A DNA stretch of 64,000 bases from CAVYUC01 sp963771595 (GTDB lineage: Bacteria > Bacteroidota > Bacteroidia > Bacteroidales > Prolixibacteraceae): positions 124,001-188,000 of the forward strand of contig CAVYUC010000016.1 in assembly GCA_963771595.1 (NCBI GenBank). Direction: 5' to 3'. Numbering within the stretch: the first letter of the stretch is position 1; every line of letters begins with the position of its first letter. The notes below the pieces were generated by a model that saw nothing but the letters and a program-made list of their open reading frames with translations, ran no database searches and was not told the DNA's origin. The translations under genes and the position numbers were made by a program. Shown piece by piece: positions 53,487 to 63,450 of this stretch.

Positions 53487-54197
53487 TTAGTCTGCAACAC
53501 CTGACCGGATAAAGCCCATGCCGGAAACAAATTTAGAATTTTTACCCAAACGGAATGGAAATATATTGGAAACAATTCTGGCATCTTCTTCCTGGTCTTG
53601 CGGATATTTTAATTCGATTACCAATTTTCCTTTTTCTTTAAACACATGTTGCGACCTGTTATTATACGAGCGTATATCCCTGTATTCAAGGTCCGAATCC
53701 ACCGTCAGTCTAATTTTTTTATTGCCCGAAATGTAATATTTTCTCCGGTAACTGTTTAACAATACAGCTTGCATGCTCAGTATCCTGAAGCGAACATCAT
53801 CAGGTAAATCTGAATTTTGAATTGCTTTTCTGAAGAAATGCGGATCTTTTGTATTGCCGGTAAAATCCAATGGTGCAAGCAACCATGAACGTTTTGTATT
53901 CAGGTTTCCTTTTTTGATTTTAAATTCAAGAACGGGTGCCTTAACAAATTGTTCTGTTTGTCCATACCATCTGATGCGGGCTTTCCAGCGGTGCCCGATT
54001 CCAAAAAGATTTTCAAAAAAACAGTCCAGGCCTGGTGTATCAAAATAAACATTGTTTACCTGGCGCGGCAAATAGGCCTGCCTGAACATTGCCGGGCTTT
54101 GTTTAATTAATACATCAATAAATCCGGCATAATGAATATTGGTAGTATATTTTCTTTCGTATCTGTATTCGTTAAGCGGAGTATAGCCAGCTATCAT
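53487..54197 (-). CDS. VTC-domain protein (polyphosphate polymerase-like)
   Basis: 236 residues. The triphosphate-tunnel fold typical of VTC4 is seen in YRYERKYTTN, VNNVYFDTPGLDCFFENL, RWKARIRWYGQ, VLEFKIKKGN, KIRLTVDSDLEYRD and KLVIELKYPQ. The repeated Lys, Arg and Glu positions are kept. In bacteria this domain regularly pairs with DUF4956 and CotH; polymerase activity in that setting has not been shown to my knowledge. It starts 3 bp after DUF4956. The protein is soluble and likely cytoplasmic. Confidence 0.9.
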   Translation of the reverse strand: MIAGYTPLNEYRYERKYTTNIHYAGFIDVLIKQSPAMFRQAYLPRQVNNVYFDTPGLDCFFENLFGIGHRWKARIRWYGQTEQFVKAPVLEFKIKKGNLNTKRSWLLAPLDFTGNTKDPHFFRKAIQNSDLPDDVRFRILSMQAVLLNSYRRKYYISGNKKIRLTVDSDLEYRDIRSYNNRSQHVFKEKGKLVIELKYPQDQEEDARIVSNIFPFRLGKNSKFVSGMGFIRSGVAD

Positions 54198-54200
54198 TTT

Positions 54201-54881
54201 CTAAAAGCTTTTGTTGTCCACAAAGGAAACATGTGTTCCCGGAGCCAGTTCATTTATATTGTTCCTGAAATTTTCCAAGTCGCCCGGTTTTTTAATTTCA
54301 ATCCAGTACGAAGTTTCTATCATTTCGTCCGATTCATCGTATCTGCTCAACCGGGAACCTTTAAAACTTGAATTTACTGTATTTTCAATTTGAGCAAGCG
54401 TTGGTTTTGCTCCACCCGAACCAATAACTGTCAGGAAAAGGTTTTGCTGTTTTGATTTTTTTACCGAGAAATAGCGACCCCAGATGATTACCATCAAAAT
54501 AATAAAAGCAACCACGGTAATTAACCGTTGGTTTGCACCCAGTCCCAGACCAATGGCAATGGTATAGAAAAGATATGCCAACTCTTCAGGCTCTTTAATT
54601 GCCGAACGAAACCTTACAATTGAAAGTGCTCCCACCAATCCGAGAGACAATGCCAGCGATGATTTTACAATAGAAATAATAAGCATTGTGGTAAATCCGA
54701 TAAGGAAAAAATTGGCAGCAAAAATTTTTCTGCCGGATAAACTTTTGGCACATTTGGCATACGTTAATTCGAGCAATGCCGACAAAATAAGCACTATTGC
54801 TGCATTCGCAACAAAATCCCAGACTGAAATCTGTGAATTCTCAGTAATCAAAAACTTTTGAAATAAACTCCACTTGTCCAT
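54201..54881 (-). CDS. DUF4956 membrane protein
   Basis: 226 residues with four membrane helices (VWDFVANAAIVLILSALLEL, LIGFTTMLIISIVKSSLALS, LGLVGALSIVRFRSAIKEPE, LITVVAFIILMVIIWGRYF). The LVGALSIVRFRSAIKEPEEL block is the family signature and resembles the cytoplasmic MgtC-like motif. A soluble domain of about 85 residues ends it. It lies 11 bp after the CotH gene and 3 bp before the VTC gene, forming the known triad. Confidence 0.92.
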   Translation of the reverse strand: MDKWSLFQKFLITENSQISVWDFVANAAIVLILSALLELTYAKCAKSLSGRKIFAANFFLIGFTTMLIISIVKSSLALSLGLVGALSIVRFRSAIKEPEELAYLFYTIAIGLGLGANQRLITVVAFIILMVIIWGRYFSVKKSKQQNLFLTVIGSGGAKPTLAQIENTVNSSFKGSRLSRYDESDEMIETSYWIEIKKPGDLENFRNNINELAPGTHVSFVDNKSF

Positions 54882-54892
54882 AAATTCAGTTT

Positions 54893-57856
54893 TTAATAAA
54901 ATCGATTGGCAAGATTTCTTTCCTGCCCAAAAATTTCACGGTTATTAAACGTTAAAGTTGACCCCTCTTCAATAGCATGCATGAAAAGGTATTTTTTTAG
55001 CATTACATTTTCCGATATAATGGTTGCTTCTCCGTATTCCGGTTTTTTCCGGAATGCCACCAAACCATAGGTTACATTTCTAACTGCTGAATCCTTAATT
55101 TTTACTTTGGATAAATCTTTTGAAGCCACGCCAATATTAGCCCCGTTAATCACACAATCTGTAACAGATATTGTTGATTTCTCTCCGCCGCTCACCCCTT
55201 TATCACCGGCTTCGGTAATTGTGCTTCCAGAGATTGAAACGGTACTTCCGGAGCAATCCAGCGCATCATTTCCTGCCCTGATGAAAGTGGAATTCCGGAT
55301 TTCTCCCGTGCAAAAATCAGTATCTAAAGCATCAGCAAAAGTATCCTCAAAGGTGCAGCTTTGCATGTGAAAGTCAGAACGAACCACATTCAGGGCATCG
55401 TCACAATTTATATTTTTTTCGAACCGTACATGGTCAAAATCCACATCCGATTCATAAAAACATACTGCGGCAGTAGTAAACCAACCATCAAAATCCATAT
55501 TCGTTAATCCGCTGAAAACAGCATGCTGAACAAATGAGCGTCCTTTAGCCTGAAAAATATTAATTCCTCTGCCTGAATGATCGGAGGAATTAAAAATCAC
55601 TGGTTCTGTTTCCGAGCCATAAACATATACAGGTGAATAGGATATAAATGCAGCATGGTTTAACAAATTAACATGCGTGCCTTTTTCAAAAACAACTGAT
55701 TTATTTTGAGGAATAACCAGGTTTTCATCTATACGTATTTCGCCACCGAAAATGATGGAATCGCCGGAATACCTGGCGTTGTAATTTTGCATCACGGCAA
55801 CGGAGTCAAAAGAATGCCTGAGTTCCAGGTAACGGGGTTCTTCAGGCGCATCCCATGGTATTATGGGAACAGCAATTTCTTCGTCACGAACATTTACAAA
55901 AACGTATTTGTTTCCTTCAGTTCTGCATCCAATTGTGGCAATATAACTATTTCCTGAATTGGCAGGAGGCAGTATCAGGGGATTTTCCAGCTTTTCCATT
56001 CGAAGTTCGGGAATATCACTAAATCCGGTGATCAGAATGGAGTCAGTGGTGTAGTTTTCAATCCTGAATGTTTGAGGTTTCTGCGTATATACATTAATTA
56101 AATGCGGCAATAATTGAAAATCGGCTTTCCCTTTATAGCTGGTGTTTATAGCTAACATCCTGTCTTTGAACTTTCCAAATATATCTTCATTCAAATCTAG
56201 TTCTTTTAATGCCTTCATTGCCCCCCTTGCTTCTTCAGCTATTTTGTAATAAGTGTCCATATTGAAATGATAGTCGGGAAATTCTTTTTCCAGCAAAAGG
56301 TTCAATTTTTCTATTTCACTTTGGTTTTCGGAATAAACATCTTCCCAAAACTCCTGCGAAGAATATTTTTCGAGATATTTAAAATATAATTTTTTAAATT
56401 TAACATCAGCAAATAGCTTTAAATGTATATTAATCCAGTCCTCCTTCCATTTTTCGGGGATGAGATTCGATCCGTTAAAATCAAAAATACCATTATAAGG
56501 AAACGAATCGAAAAATATAGGTTCCAATTTGCCTAATACCGAATTATAATAAAAACGTTGGTTAAAAAAGTGAAGTGTATGATATGCATTTGTGGCATCC
56601 GTCATAGCATAATATTTTGCAATTGCATCCAGATTAAAAATATCAGATGCCTGACCTTGTGCATACTTATATTGCTGATACAGATTTTGGCCATATTTAA
56701 ATTCGTTCATTAACAAGCTGTCATTAAGGGAGCTTCCTTCGTTAAACTGCATAATTACCGAAGCATCGTAGGCAGGGATTCCAAAATCCAATTCTCTCTT
56801 GCTCTGTAACATATCGTAGATCCAGTAACTGTCGTCGCTTAATTTCAGGATAGGACCTTCTCTTCTACTTCGTGATTCGATAAGCTGTTTTTCAAAATGT
56901 TCTTCCCATGCATATACTCCAACCGATTCTCCATTTAAATAAACCGGAACAAAACCGTACCGTGTACACAAAATATCTTCTTTTTCAAGTGCTTTATGAA
57001 ATAACCATTCATGGAGCATAAAACGGGCTTCCGGTGTTTGGATGGAAAATGTCTTCAAACCCTTCCATGCATCATTGCCTTTGATTTTAATCCGATAGGA
57101 CCATTTGTTTCCTTGCAAATGGTCCAGTCTATCTCCTTTTAACCTTAACCTTGTATTAAATACCTGATCCTGGTAAAAAATAATCCCCTTTACCCAATCA
57201 TCATTCTCAGTAAATAATATTCCCTGTTCAAGTGCTTCGTTGCGTTTATTGCTCAACTTTTGAAATTCTTCATCGCTAATAAAAATATTTAAAACATCAC
57301 CCTTTTTAAAAGAAGGATATACCTTTTCTTTTTCGTACACGATGGAAAGATCATCAAAATAAACAACCTCATCTTCAAAATTAGCAAGTAAAATTCTGAT
57401 TTGTGATTTTTTATAATCATGTGGAATATAAAACTCAAGACTCAGCTTTTGCCATCCCAAATTATCAGTTTCAACTACATCTTTTGTCGCAAGAAAAAAA
57501 CCATCTTTCTCATTATCTGAAGCACAAATGTGCCCTATGCCTTTTTTCCATGCAGTAATTCGAAAAAATTCATCGGGTTTAATATTTTCAATATCAATTG
57601 ACATTCCATAAGGAACTTCTTTAGTTAGTTTTAAGCTATAATTCCCGGATCGTCTTTCTTCCGTGGTGCGCCCTTTTGCATTAGAAAAAGAATAGTCACC
57701 GCTTTTATCAATAAATCGTTCATCTTCCCATTTTTCTGCATCACACTCAATACGGATTTGATCATCAAGTCCAGGTTGTTTTACCTTTTTATCGACATCA
57801 CAACCTAAAACCATCAAAATCAACAGTATAAATATAAAATTTATCCTAAAACGCAT
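54893..57856 (-). CDS. CotH-kinase lipoprotein with beta-helix tail
   Basis: About 987 residues from the ATG at 57854-57856, with lipobox LMVLGC. An N-terminal beta-sandwich (about residues 40-180; GWQKLSLEFYIP, VVYFDDLSIVYEKE) matches the modules of the two plus-strand GT-C proteins. Next is the CotH domain (about 190-540): FNTRLRLKGDRLDHL, YGFVPVYLNGESVGVYAWEE and AYHTLHFFNQRFYYN, LEPIFFDSFPYN, which contain the atypical-kinase Asn/Asp positions. The last ~300 residues form a right-handed beta-helix (repeats of short strands with N/S turns, e.g. SISGSTITEAGDKGVSGGEK). It may phosphorylate secreted or surface proteins (inference). Heads the triad. Confidence 0.88.
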   Translation of the reverse strand: MRFRINFIFILLILMVLGCDVDKKVKQPGLDDQIRIECDAEKWEDERFIDKSGDYSFSNAKGRTTEERRSGNYSLKLTKEVPYGMSIDIENIKPDEFFRITAWKKGIGHICASDNEKDGFFLATKDVVETDNLGWQKLSLEFYIPHDYKKSQIRILLANFEDEVVYFDDLSIVYEKEKVYPSFKKGDVLNIFISDEEFQKLSNKRNEALEQGILFTENDDWVKGIIFYQDQVFNTRLRLKGDRLDHLQGNKWSYRIKIKGNDAWKGLKTFSIQTPEARFMLHEWLFHKALEKEDILCTRYGFVPVYLNGESVGVYAWEEHFEKQLIESRSRREGPILKLSDDSYWIYDMLQSKRELDFGIPAYDASVIMQFNEGSSLNDSLLMNEFKYGQNLYQQYKYAQGQASDIFNLDAIAKYYAMTDATNAYHTLHFFNQRFYYNSVLGKLEPIFFDSFPYNGIFDFNGSNLIPEKWKEDWINIHLKLFADVKFKKLYFKYLEKYSSQEFWEDVYSENQSEIEKLNLLLEKEFPDYHFNMDTYYKIAEEARGAMKALKELDLNEDIFGKFKDRMLAINTSYKGKADFQLLPHLINVYTQKPQTFRIENYTTDSILITGFSDIPELRMEKLENPLILPPANSGNSYIATIGCRTEGNKYVFVNVRDEEIAVPIIPWDAPEEPRYLELRHSFDSVAVMQNYNARYSGDSIIFGGEIRIDENLVIPQNKSVVFEKGTHVNLLNHAAFISYSPVYVYGSETEPVIFNSSDHSGRGINIFQAKGRSFVQHAVFSGLTNMDFDGWFTTAAVCFYESDVDFDHVRFEKNINCDDALNVVRSDFHMQSCTFEDTFADALDTDFCTGEIRNSTFIRAGNDALDCSGSTVSISGSTITEAGDKGVSGGEKSTISVTDCVINGANIGVASKDLSKVKIKDSAVRNVTYGLVAFRKKPEYGEATIISENVMLKKYLFMHAIEEGSTLTFNNREIFGQERNLANRFY

Positions 57857-57914
57857 ACATGTAAAAATGAGCCACAAATATATTATTAATTCAGAACGGA
57901 TTTCGAAAAAATTC

Positions 57915-57922
57915 TAATTTTG
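57915..57922 (+). promoter_or_regulatory. -7 box TAATTTTG before the FG-GAP lipoprotein
   Basis: TAATTTTG fits TAnnTTTG but ends just 6 bp before the ATG at 57929, implying a leaderless or near-leaderless message, and no -33 TTTG is seen. It may be fortuitous. Confidence 0.3.
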
Positions 57923-57928
57923 TTGATT

Positions 57929-59359
57929 ATGAAACATTTTCAAAACACGTTGATAATTTTTTTATTGAGCATCTGTTTTACAGGCTGCAACAATACTACT
58001 CAACCTTTCGATTTTAAACTGGCAGAAACGGGAAATATTGTTGAAGATCCGGGATATTCGCAGGGAGCTGCCTGGGCCGATTATGACAACGATGGGGATG
58101 AAGATCTTTTTGTAACCAACAGCTGGACCAACGGGAACAATCTTTTTTATGAAAATAACGGCAATGGCTCTTTTACAAAATTGACCGATGTTATCATTGC
58201 AAATGACGGAGGTAATTCAAACGGCTGTTCGTGGGGCGATGTGGACAACGACGGAGATGTGGATTTGTTTGTGGCAAATGTAAACGATCAGAATAATTTC
58301 TTTTACCTGAACAATGGTGATGGCACTTTTATAAAAGTTGAAAATGAGGATCCGGTTACGGATGGCGGCTGGTCTTATACCTGCGTTTGGGCCGATTACA
58401 ATAAAGATGGATGGCTGGATTTGTTTGTCGGGAATTATAACGAACAAAATAACTTTTTATACCTCAACAACGGAAGCGGTAAATTATTCAGAGATGAAAA
58501 TACAATAATTACTGCCGGTAAAAGTTCTACCCAGGGAAGCGCCTGGTTTGATTACAACAATGACGGATGGCCCGATTTATTTGTAGCCAACAAAGAAGCC
58601 AACAGGCTGTACAAAAACCTTGGGAACGGGCAATTTGAAGAAATAAAAGGAATTCCGCCGGTTACCGATTATGGGAATTCATTCGGATGTTCTGCTGCAG
58701 ATTATAATAACGACGGATTAACCGATTTGTTTGTAGCCAACTGGTGGGGACAAAATCATTTATACAGGAACCTTGGAAACGGACAATTTGAGAAAATCAC
58801 AGGCTCGCCGGTAACTGACGAATCATTGAATTCTGAAGGTTCAAGTTGGGGAGATTTTGATAATGATGGCGATTTGGATTTAATCGTCACCAACGATGGT
58901 GATAATTCAATATTTAAAAATGAAAATGGAATGTTTGTCAAACTTGAACATCTGGTTGTTGCCAATGACAGTTCCAATTCAAATGGTATTACCTGGAATG
59001 ACTTTGATAATGATGGTGATTTGGACATTTTTGTTGCCAACGGTGGTAATCAACCGAACCTGTTGTACCTGAATCCAGGAAATAATAACCGCTGGTTAAA
59101 AATTAAAGTCACCGGAAATGAAAGCAATAATTCGGCAATTGGTGCCAGGATTTTGGTCTACCAAAAATCAGGAGTTCAATATCGTGAAGTAAGCGGTCAG
59201 ACCGGCGGAGGTTACGGAGCACAAAATGGCTTAATTCAACATTTTGGACTCGGCTCAAAAGAGAAAGTTGATTCGATAATTGTGCGCTGGCCTTCAGGGA
59301 ATCAAACTAAAGAAACAAAAATTAAAGCGAACAGAATTATTCAAATAACAGAAGATTAA
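57929..59359 (+). CDS. CRTAC1-like FG-GAP/VCBS repeat lipoprotein
   Basis: About 476 residues from the ATG at 57929 (a TTG lies 9 bp upstream). Lipobox LLSICFTGC. Seven or so FG-GAP/VCBS repeats follow, with calcium-binding DxDxDxD loops such as ADYDNDGDEDLFVTN, GDVDNDGDVDLFVAN, ADYNKDGWLDLFVGN and GDFDNDGDLDLIVTN. The last ~100 residues are an ASPIC/UnbV domain (NRWLKIKVTGNESNNSAIGA, GYGAQNGLIQHFGLG, VRWPSGNQ). It forms a beta-propeller at the cell surface. Function unknown; possibly binds the polymer made by the cluster (inference). Convergent with the frameshifted ArnT-like gene 12 bp away. Confidence 0.9.
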   Translation: MKHFQNTLIIFLLSICFTGCNNTTQPFDFKLAETGNIVEDPGYSQGAAWADYDNDGDEDLFVTNSWTNGNNLFYENNGNGSFTKLTDVIIANDGGNSNGCSWGDVDNDGDVDLFVANVNDQNNFFYLNNGDGTFIKVENEDPVTDGGWSYTCVWADYNKDGWLDLFVGNYNEQNNFLYLNNGSGKLFRDENTIITAGKSSTQGSAWFDYNNDGWPDLFVANKEANRLYKNLGNGQFEEIKGIPPVTDYGNSFGCSAADYNNDGLTDLFVANWWGQNHLYRNLGNGQFEKITGSPVTDESLNSEGSSWGDFDNDGDLDLIVTNDGDNSIFKNENGMFVKLEHLVVANDSSNSNGITWNDFDNDGDLDIFVANGGNQPNLLYLNPGNNNRWLKIKVTGNESNNSAIGARILVYQKSGVQYREVSGQTGGGYGAQNGLIQHFGLGSKEKVDSIIVRWPSGNQTKETKIKANRIIQITED

Positions 59360-59371
59360 CCGATTTACAAT

Positions 59372-61010
59372 TTAATTTTTACCATTTCCGGTTTTAATCA
59401 GATAATTTGATTTTAGTGATTCTTCGCGGGTTGCGGGATCTAAAAACTGCAGGTTAATTTCATTCATTCCGCGTTGCCGAATAGTATAAACGGTGTCAAT
59501 GGAATAATCCATATTTTTTATGTCATTGTATTTTGTTGCATTGGTGTAAACCCAGGTACCGGGTTTTTCCATCGCGTCATAAAGCTGATCCCAGTTTTTT
59601 ATTTCGGCTACCGAATCTTTGGCATAAAAAAACAACTCGTATTCTTCCAGTTCAAAGTTATACAACCTTTCTCCCGGGCTGTTTTTGACGTTCAAAAATC
59701 TGCAATACCTGCCTTGCCCCCTGATACCTAAAAAGATGCGGCAAAACCAAAACATTTATGCAGATATTAAGTACAGCGGAAATGATAACAGAAAACAAAA
59801 TAACCTGTTTCATTTTGTGCATTTTTATGCTGAAAGAGAGAATGAATACTGTAGCTGCAATAATTATCAGAGTAAGTGGCAACCAAAAATTGCCGGTTAA
59901 ATACACATCGAAAACAAACAAAAACAGCGCACTGGTTAAAACGATAATTATTATCTGTGAATAATACACAAGTTTGGGTAGTTTGGAATAAACTACAAAA
60001 ACCTTGTGCAGCCAACCCCCAGTTAAAACCGCCAGCGGAGGCACTGCTATTAAAAAGTAGTTGGGAGCTTTTCCTTTTGCCGTGCTTAAAATGATTAATA
60101 AAACAGTCACAGAACCAAACAAATAACCATCCCAGGCATTTTCTTTGGTGTCCCCGCTCCAGTTTTTTAAGGCACTAAAAATGGCAGCCACAACAAAAGC
60201 TGTCCAGGGGAGAAAAGCCCAGAAGAAGGTGTGTAAATAAAAAAACGGATCGCTGCTCGACCCGGCATATTCACCGGAAATTCGTCCAAAGTTATTGGTG
60301 ATGAAATAAAATTGAATTCCCTGCCAGCCAAAACTTTGATACAAAAAAACAAGAGTGGGTGAAATGGTGATTCCGATTATCAGCACACCCAAAATCCATT
60401 TTAGGCTCAATAACTGACTGTAATCCTTTTTCATCAGTAAATAATAAAGCAATGCAAAAGCAGGCAATAGAGCTCCAACCGGCCCCTTGGTCATCATGGC
60501 CAAACCTATTCCAAAAAAGCCCAGTACAAAATGAATGTTGCTTTTGTATTTCAACCAGGCTGCCAGTTGCCACAACGAAAATGCTACACATGCCTGAAGC
60601 AATGTGTCGGTATGGATATCAAAAAAATAGAGATAAAAAATTTGGGTTGTGGCTAATACAAATGCCGCCCATTTACCAGCTTCCTTCGAATAAATTAAGG
60701 CTGCCAAACGCCAGGTAAAATAAATGCTGCTTAATCCGGCCAGAAAAGGAAATATTTTAAAGGCAAAATTTGAGTTTCCAAAAAGCTGAATGCCAAGTCC
60801 GGCAAGCCAGAAAATCAGGTGCGGCTTCTGTTCATAAAGTTCACCATTAACTTTCAGGGTTAACCAGTCACCCGATTCAACCATCTGCCTGGCAATTGCA
60901 GAATACAACCCGGAGTCGCCTGTTAAATCTATAAAAAGACCGGAAATATAAATCATTGCAACCAAGGCAATGACTGTTCCCCACATAATTTTATTTGGCT
61001 GAATTTTCAA
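59372..61010 (-). pseudogene. ArnT-like GT39 glycosyltransferase split by a frameshift
   Basis: The first 435 codons read as a GT-C enzyme of the ArnT/PMT family: DLTGDSGLYSAIARQMVESG (acidic pair), DWLTLKVNGELYEQKPHLIF, eleven to twelve helices, and MTKGPVGALLPAFALLYYLL. The frame then ends prematurely at FERQKQPGRKVV; the adjacent frame continues NSPGERLYNFELEEYELFFY to LIKTGNGKN. A single extra base in the T5 run at 59682-59686 (plus strand) explains it: with it removed the protein reads FERQNSPGERLY. Total span is 546 codons plus one base. The start is TTG at 61010 or ATG at 60984-60986. Confidence 0.8.
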
Positions 61011-61166
61011 TCTATACGATTCGATTTAAGACGCAAAATAAACGAAATAAGCTTAAAATGCAGTAATGCGCAGGCGTTAAAACCTGACATGTGTATTTAA
61101 ATTATCCATCCCATTTGTTTTTTTTAGATATTTACATTAAACTTTAAGTTCCAAAAACTGAAATTT

Positions 61167-63386
61167 ATGGCGAAAACGCTGGTAAACACCAACGCAAAAT
61201 TTGGCACACTCCCTGTTTTTTTCACAGCCCTCTCTACCATTCTCGGAGCGATATTGTTTCTTCGGTTTGGCTGGGCAGTAGGACAAGTTGGATTCCTGGG
61301 GGCCATCGGAATTATTGTTTTAGGTCATGTGGTTACTATTCCCACAGCATTTGCAGTTGCCGAAATTGCAACCAACCAGCGTGTTCAGGGAGGCGGTGCC
61401 TATTACATCATCAGCCGCTCGTTTGGGTTGAATATTGGCGGGTCCATTGGAATTGCTCTTTACCTTTCGCAGGCGATAAGTGTTGCATTTTATGTTATTG
61501 CTTTTGGTGAAGCTTTTGAGCCGGTAATCGACTGGATATACAATCAGTATGGATTTTATATTCCTGATCGCCGATGGATTTCCATTCCCACGATGGTTTT
61601 ATTGTCCCTTCTCATCCTTGGCAAAGGAGCCAACCTGGGCATGAAAGCGCTTTATTTTGTCATTGTAATTTTGATTGCTTCGCTGTTCCTGTTTTTCCTG
61701 GGACATTCGCCCATTCAACCGGCTGAAATAAATTTTCATGCACGGGTTGCCGACAATCTAAACTTCTTTTTTGTGTTCACCATTATTTTTCCGGCATTTA
61801 CTGGTCTGGCTGCAGGGCTGGGTCTTTCCGGAGATTTAAAGGATCCAAAGAAATCGATTCCCCGGGGAACATTATGGGCAACAATTGTTGGTATGCTGAT
61901 TTATATTGCCATTGCCTATAAATTTTCAATTTCAGCATCGCCCGAAGATTTGGTAAGCGACCAGTTAATTATGCAAAAAATAGCGCTTTGGGGGCCAATT
62001 ATTCCACTCGGATTGGGCGCAGCTTCTTTAAGTTCTGCACTCGGTTCAATTATGGTAGCGCCAAGAACTTTGCAGGCCATTGGTTTTGATGAAATATTTC
62101 CTCAAAAAATACTAAACCGCTGGTTCGCAAGGGGAAAGAAATTGGATAACGAGCCGGTAAATGCAACGCTTATAACCGTGATAATTGCCATGGTATTTGT
62201 GGTAATTGGCGATGTAAACTTCGTTGCACAAATCATTTCCATGTTTTTCATGGTAACCTACGGTGCAATTTGCCTCATTTCGTTTCTTGAACATTTTGCT
62301 GCCGATCCGGCTTACCGGCCAACTTTTCGCTCCAACTGGTATATTTCACTTATTGGTGCAATGTTTTCATTCTGGCTGATGTTTCAAATGAATGCTCCTT
62401 ATGCAGCCGCTTCATTAATAATTATGGGCATAATTTATTACATCGTAATGCTGAATAACGAGGAAAATCAGGGGCTAAACAAACTTTTTAAAGGAGTGAT
62501 TTTTCAGCTAAGCCGTTCTTTACAAATTATGCTGCAGCGCGCTGAGAATACCGAAAAAGAAAACAGCTGGAGACCTTTTGGCGTGTGTATTTCTCACGAT
62601 ACATTTAAACGCCGGTCTGCTTTCGATATTATGCGCTGGATTTCATTCCGTTACGGATTCGGAACATACATCCATTTCATCAAGGGATATTTGAACGAAA
62701 AAAATACAGAGGAATCGAAAAAAGTACTTGACCGTCTTATTCAGCTTTCGCATGGAAGCAAAAACAGGGTTTATCTCGACACTATAATTTCGCCTTCCTA
62801 TACATCGGCCATTGCACAGGTGGTACAGCTTTCCGGCATTTCAGGAAAAGGAAATAACCTTATTCTTTTTGAATTTTCGAGAACCGATCCCCAGAATTTA
62901 AAAGAAATTACCAGCAATTACGGAATAGTTGAGTCAGCGGGTTTTGATATCTGTATTTTAAATACTTCCTATAAAAGCTTTGGATACAAAAATGAAATCC
63001 ATATTTGGATAAGCCCCGAAGATTACCGAAATGCCAACCTGATGATATTGCTGGGTTATATAATTTTAGGTCATCCCGACTGGAAAAAAGGCAAAATAAA
63101 AATATTTGCACTCTACCCAGAAAAATCGATGGAAGAAAAAAGAAAACAACTGCTGGAACTGATAAAAACAGGCCGGCTGCCAATAAGCACTTCCAATGTA
63201 ACAATGATTCCGTACGAAACAGGAAACCGTAAACAGGCTATCAAAAAATACTCATCAGATGCCGATCTTTCATTAATTGGATTTACTTCCGAAATGCTAA
63301 AGAATATTGAAGAACTTTCGGAAGGTTACGAAGATTTGGGCAATATCCTTTTTGTGGGCGCCAATCGGGTAAAAACAATAAACTAA
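61167..63386 (+). CDS. SLC12-like cation-chloride / amino-acid permease
   Basis: 739 residues. Twelve membrane helices at about 1-430 (PVFFTALSTILGAILFLRFG, GGGAYYIISRSFGLNIGGSI, FFVFTIIFPAFTGLAAGLGL) are similar to Na-K-Cl cotransporters of the APC superfamily. A ~300-residue cytoplasmic C-terminal domain follows (about 440-739), as in that family. Bacterial homologs are often annotated as amino-acid permeases; the substrate here is unknown. It is isolated on the plus strand between the ArnT-like pseudogene and coaD. No membrane helix or conserved loop is lost. Confidence 0.85.
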   Translation: MAKTLVNTNAKFGTLPVFFTALSTILGAILFLRFGWAVGQVGFLGAIGIIVLGHVVTIPTAFAVAEIATNQRVQGGGAYYIISRSFGLNIGGSIGIALYLSQAISVAFYVIAFGEAFEPVIDWIYNQYGFYIPDRRWISIPTMVLLSLLILGKGANLGMKALYFVIVILIASLFLFFLGHSPIQPAEINFHARVADNLNFFFVFTIIFPAFTGLAAGLGLSGDLKDPKKSIPRGTLWATIVGMLIYIAIAYKFSISASPEDLVSDQLIMQKIALWGPIIPLGLGAASLSSALGSIMVAPRTLQAIGFDEIFPQKILNRWFARGKKLDNEPVNATLITVIIAMVFVVIGDVNFVAQIISMFFMVTYGAICLISFLEHFAADPAYRPTFRSNWYISLIGAMFSFWLMFQMNAPYAAASLIIMGIIYYIVMLNNEENQGLNKLFKGVIFQLSRSLQIMLQRAENTEKENSWRPFGVCISHDTFKRRSAFDIMRWISFRYGFGTYIHFIKGYLNEKNTEESKKVLDRLIQLSHGSKNRVYLDTIISPSYTSAIAQVVQLSGISGKGNNLILFEFSRTDPQNLKEITSNYGIVESAGFDICILNTSYKSFGYKNEIHIWISPEDYRNANLMILLGYIILGHPDWKKGKIKIFALYPEKSMEEKRKQLLELIKTGRLPISTSNVTMIPYETGNRKQAIKKYSSDADLSLIGFTSEMLKNIEELSEGYEDLGNILFVGANRVKTIN

Positions 63387-63400
63387 ATCAACCGACCGTT

Positions 63401-63431
63401 TTTGAATTTGCTTTATTAAAGTTTAATTTTG
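63401..63431 (+). promoter_or_regulatory. Promoter TTTG-N19-TAATTTTG of coaD
   Basis: TTTG (63401-63404), 19 bp, TAATTTTG (63424-63431): an exact match to the Bacteroidota consensus with ideal spacing, 19 bp before the coaD start codon. It is the best promoter I see in the window. Confidence 0.75.
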
Positions 63432-63450
63432 ACGAATAAAGTCAGTTATA

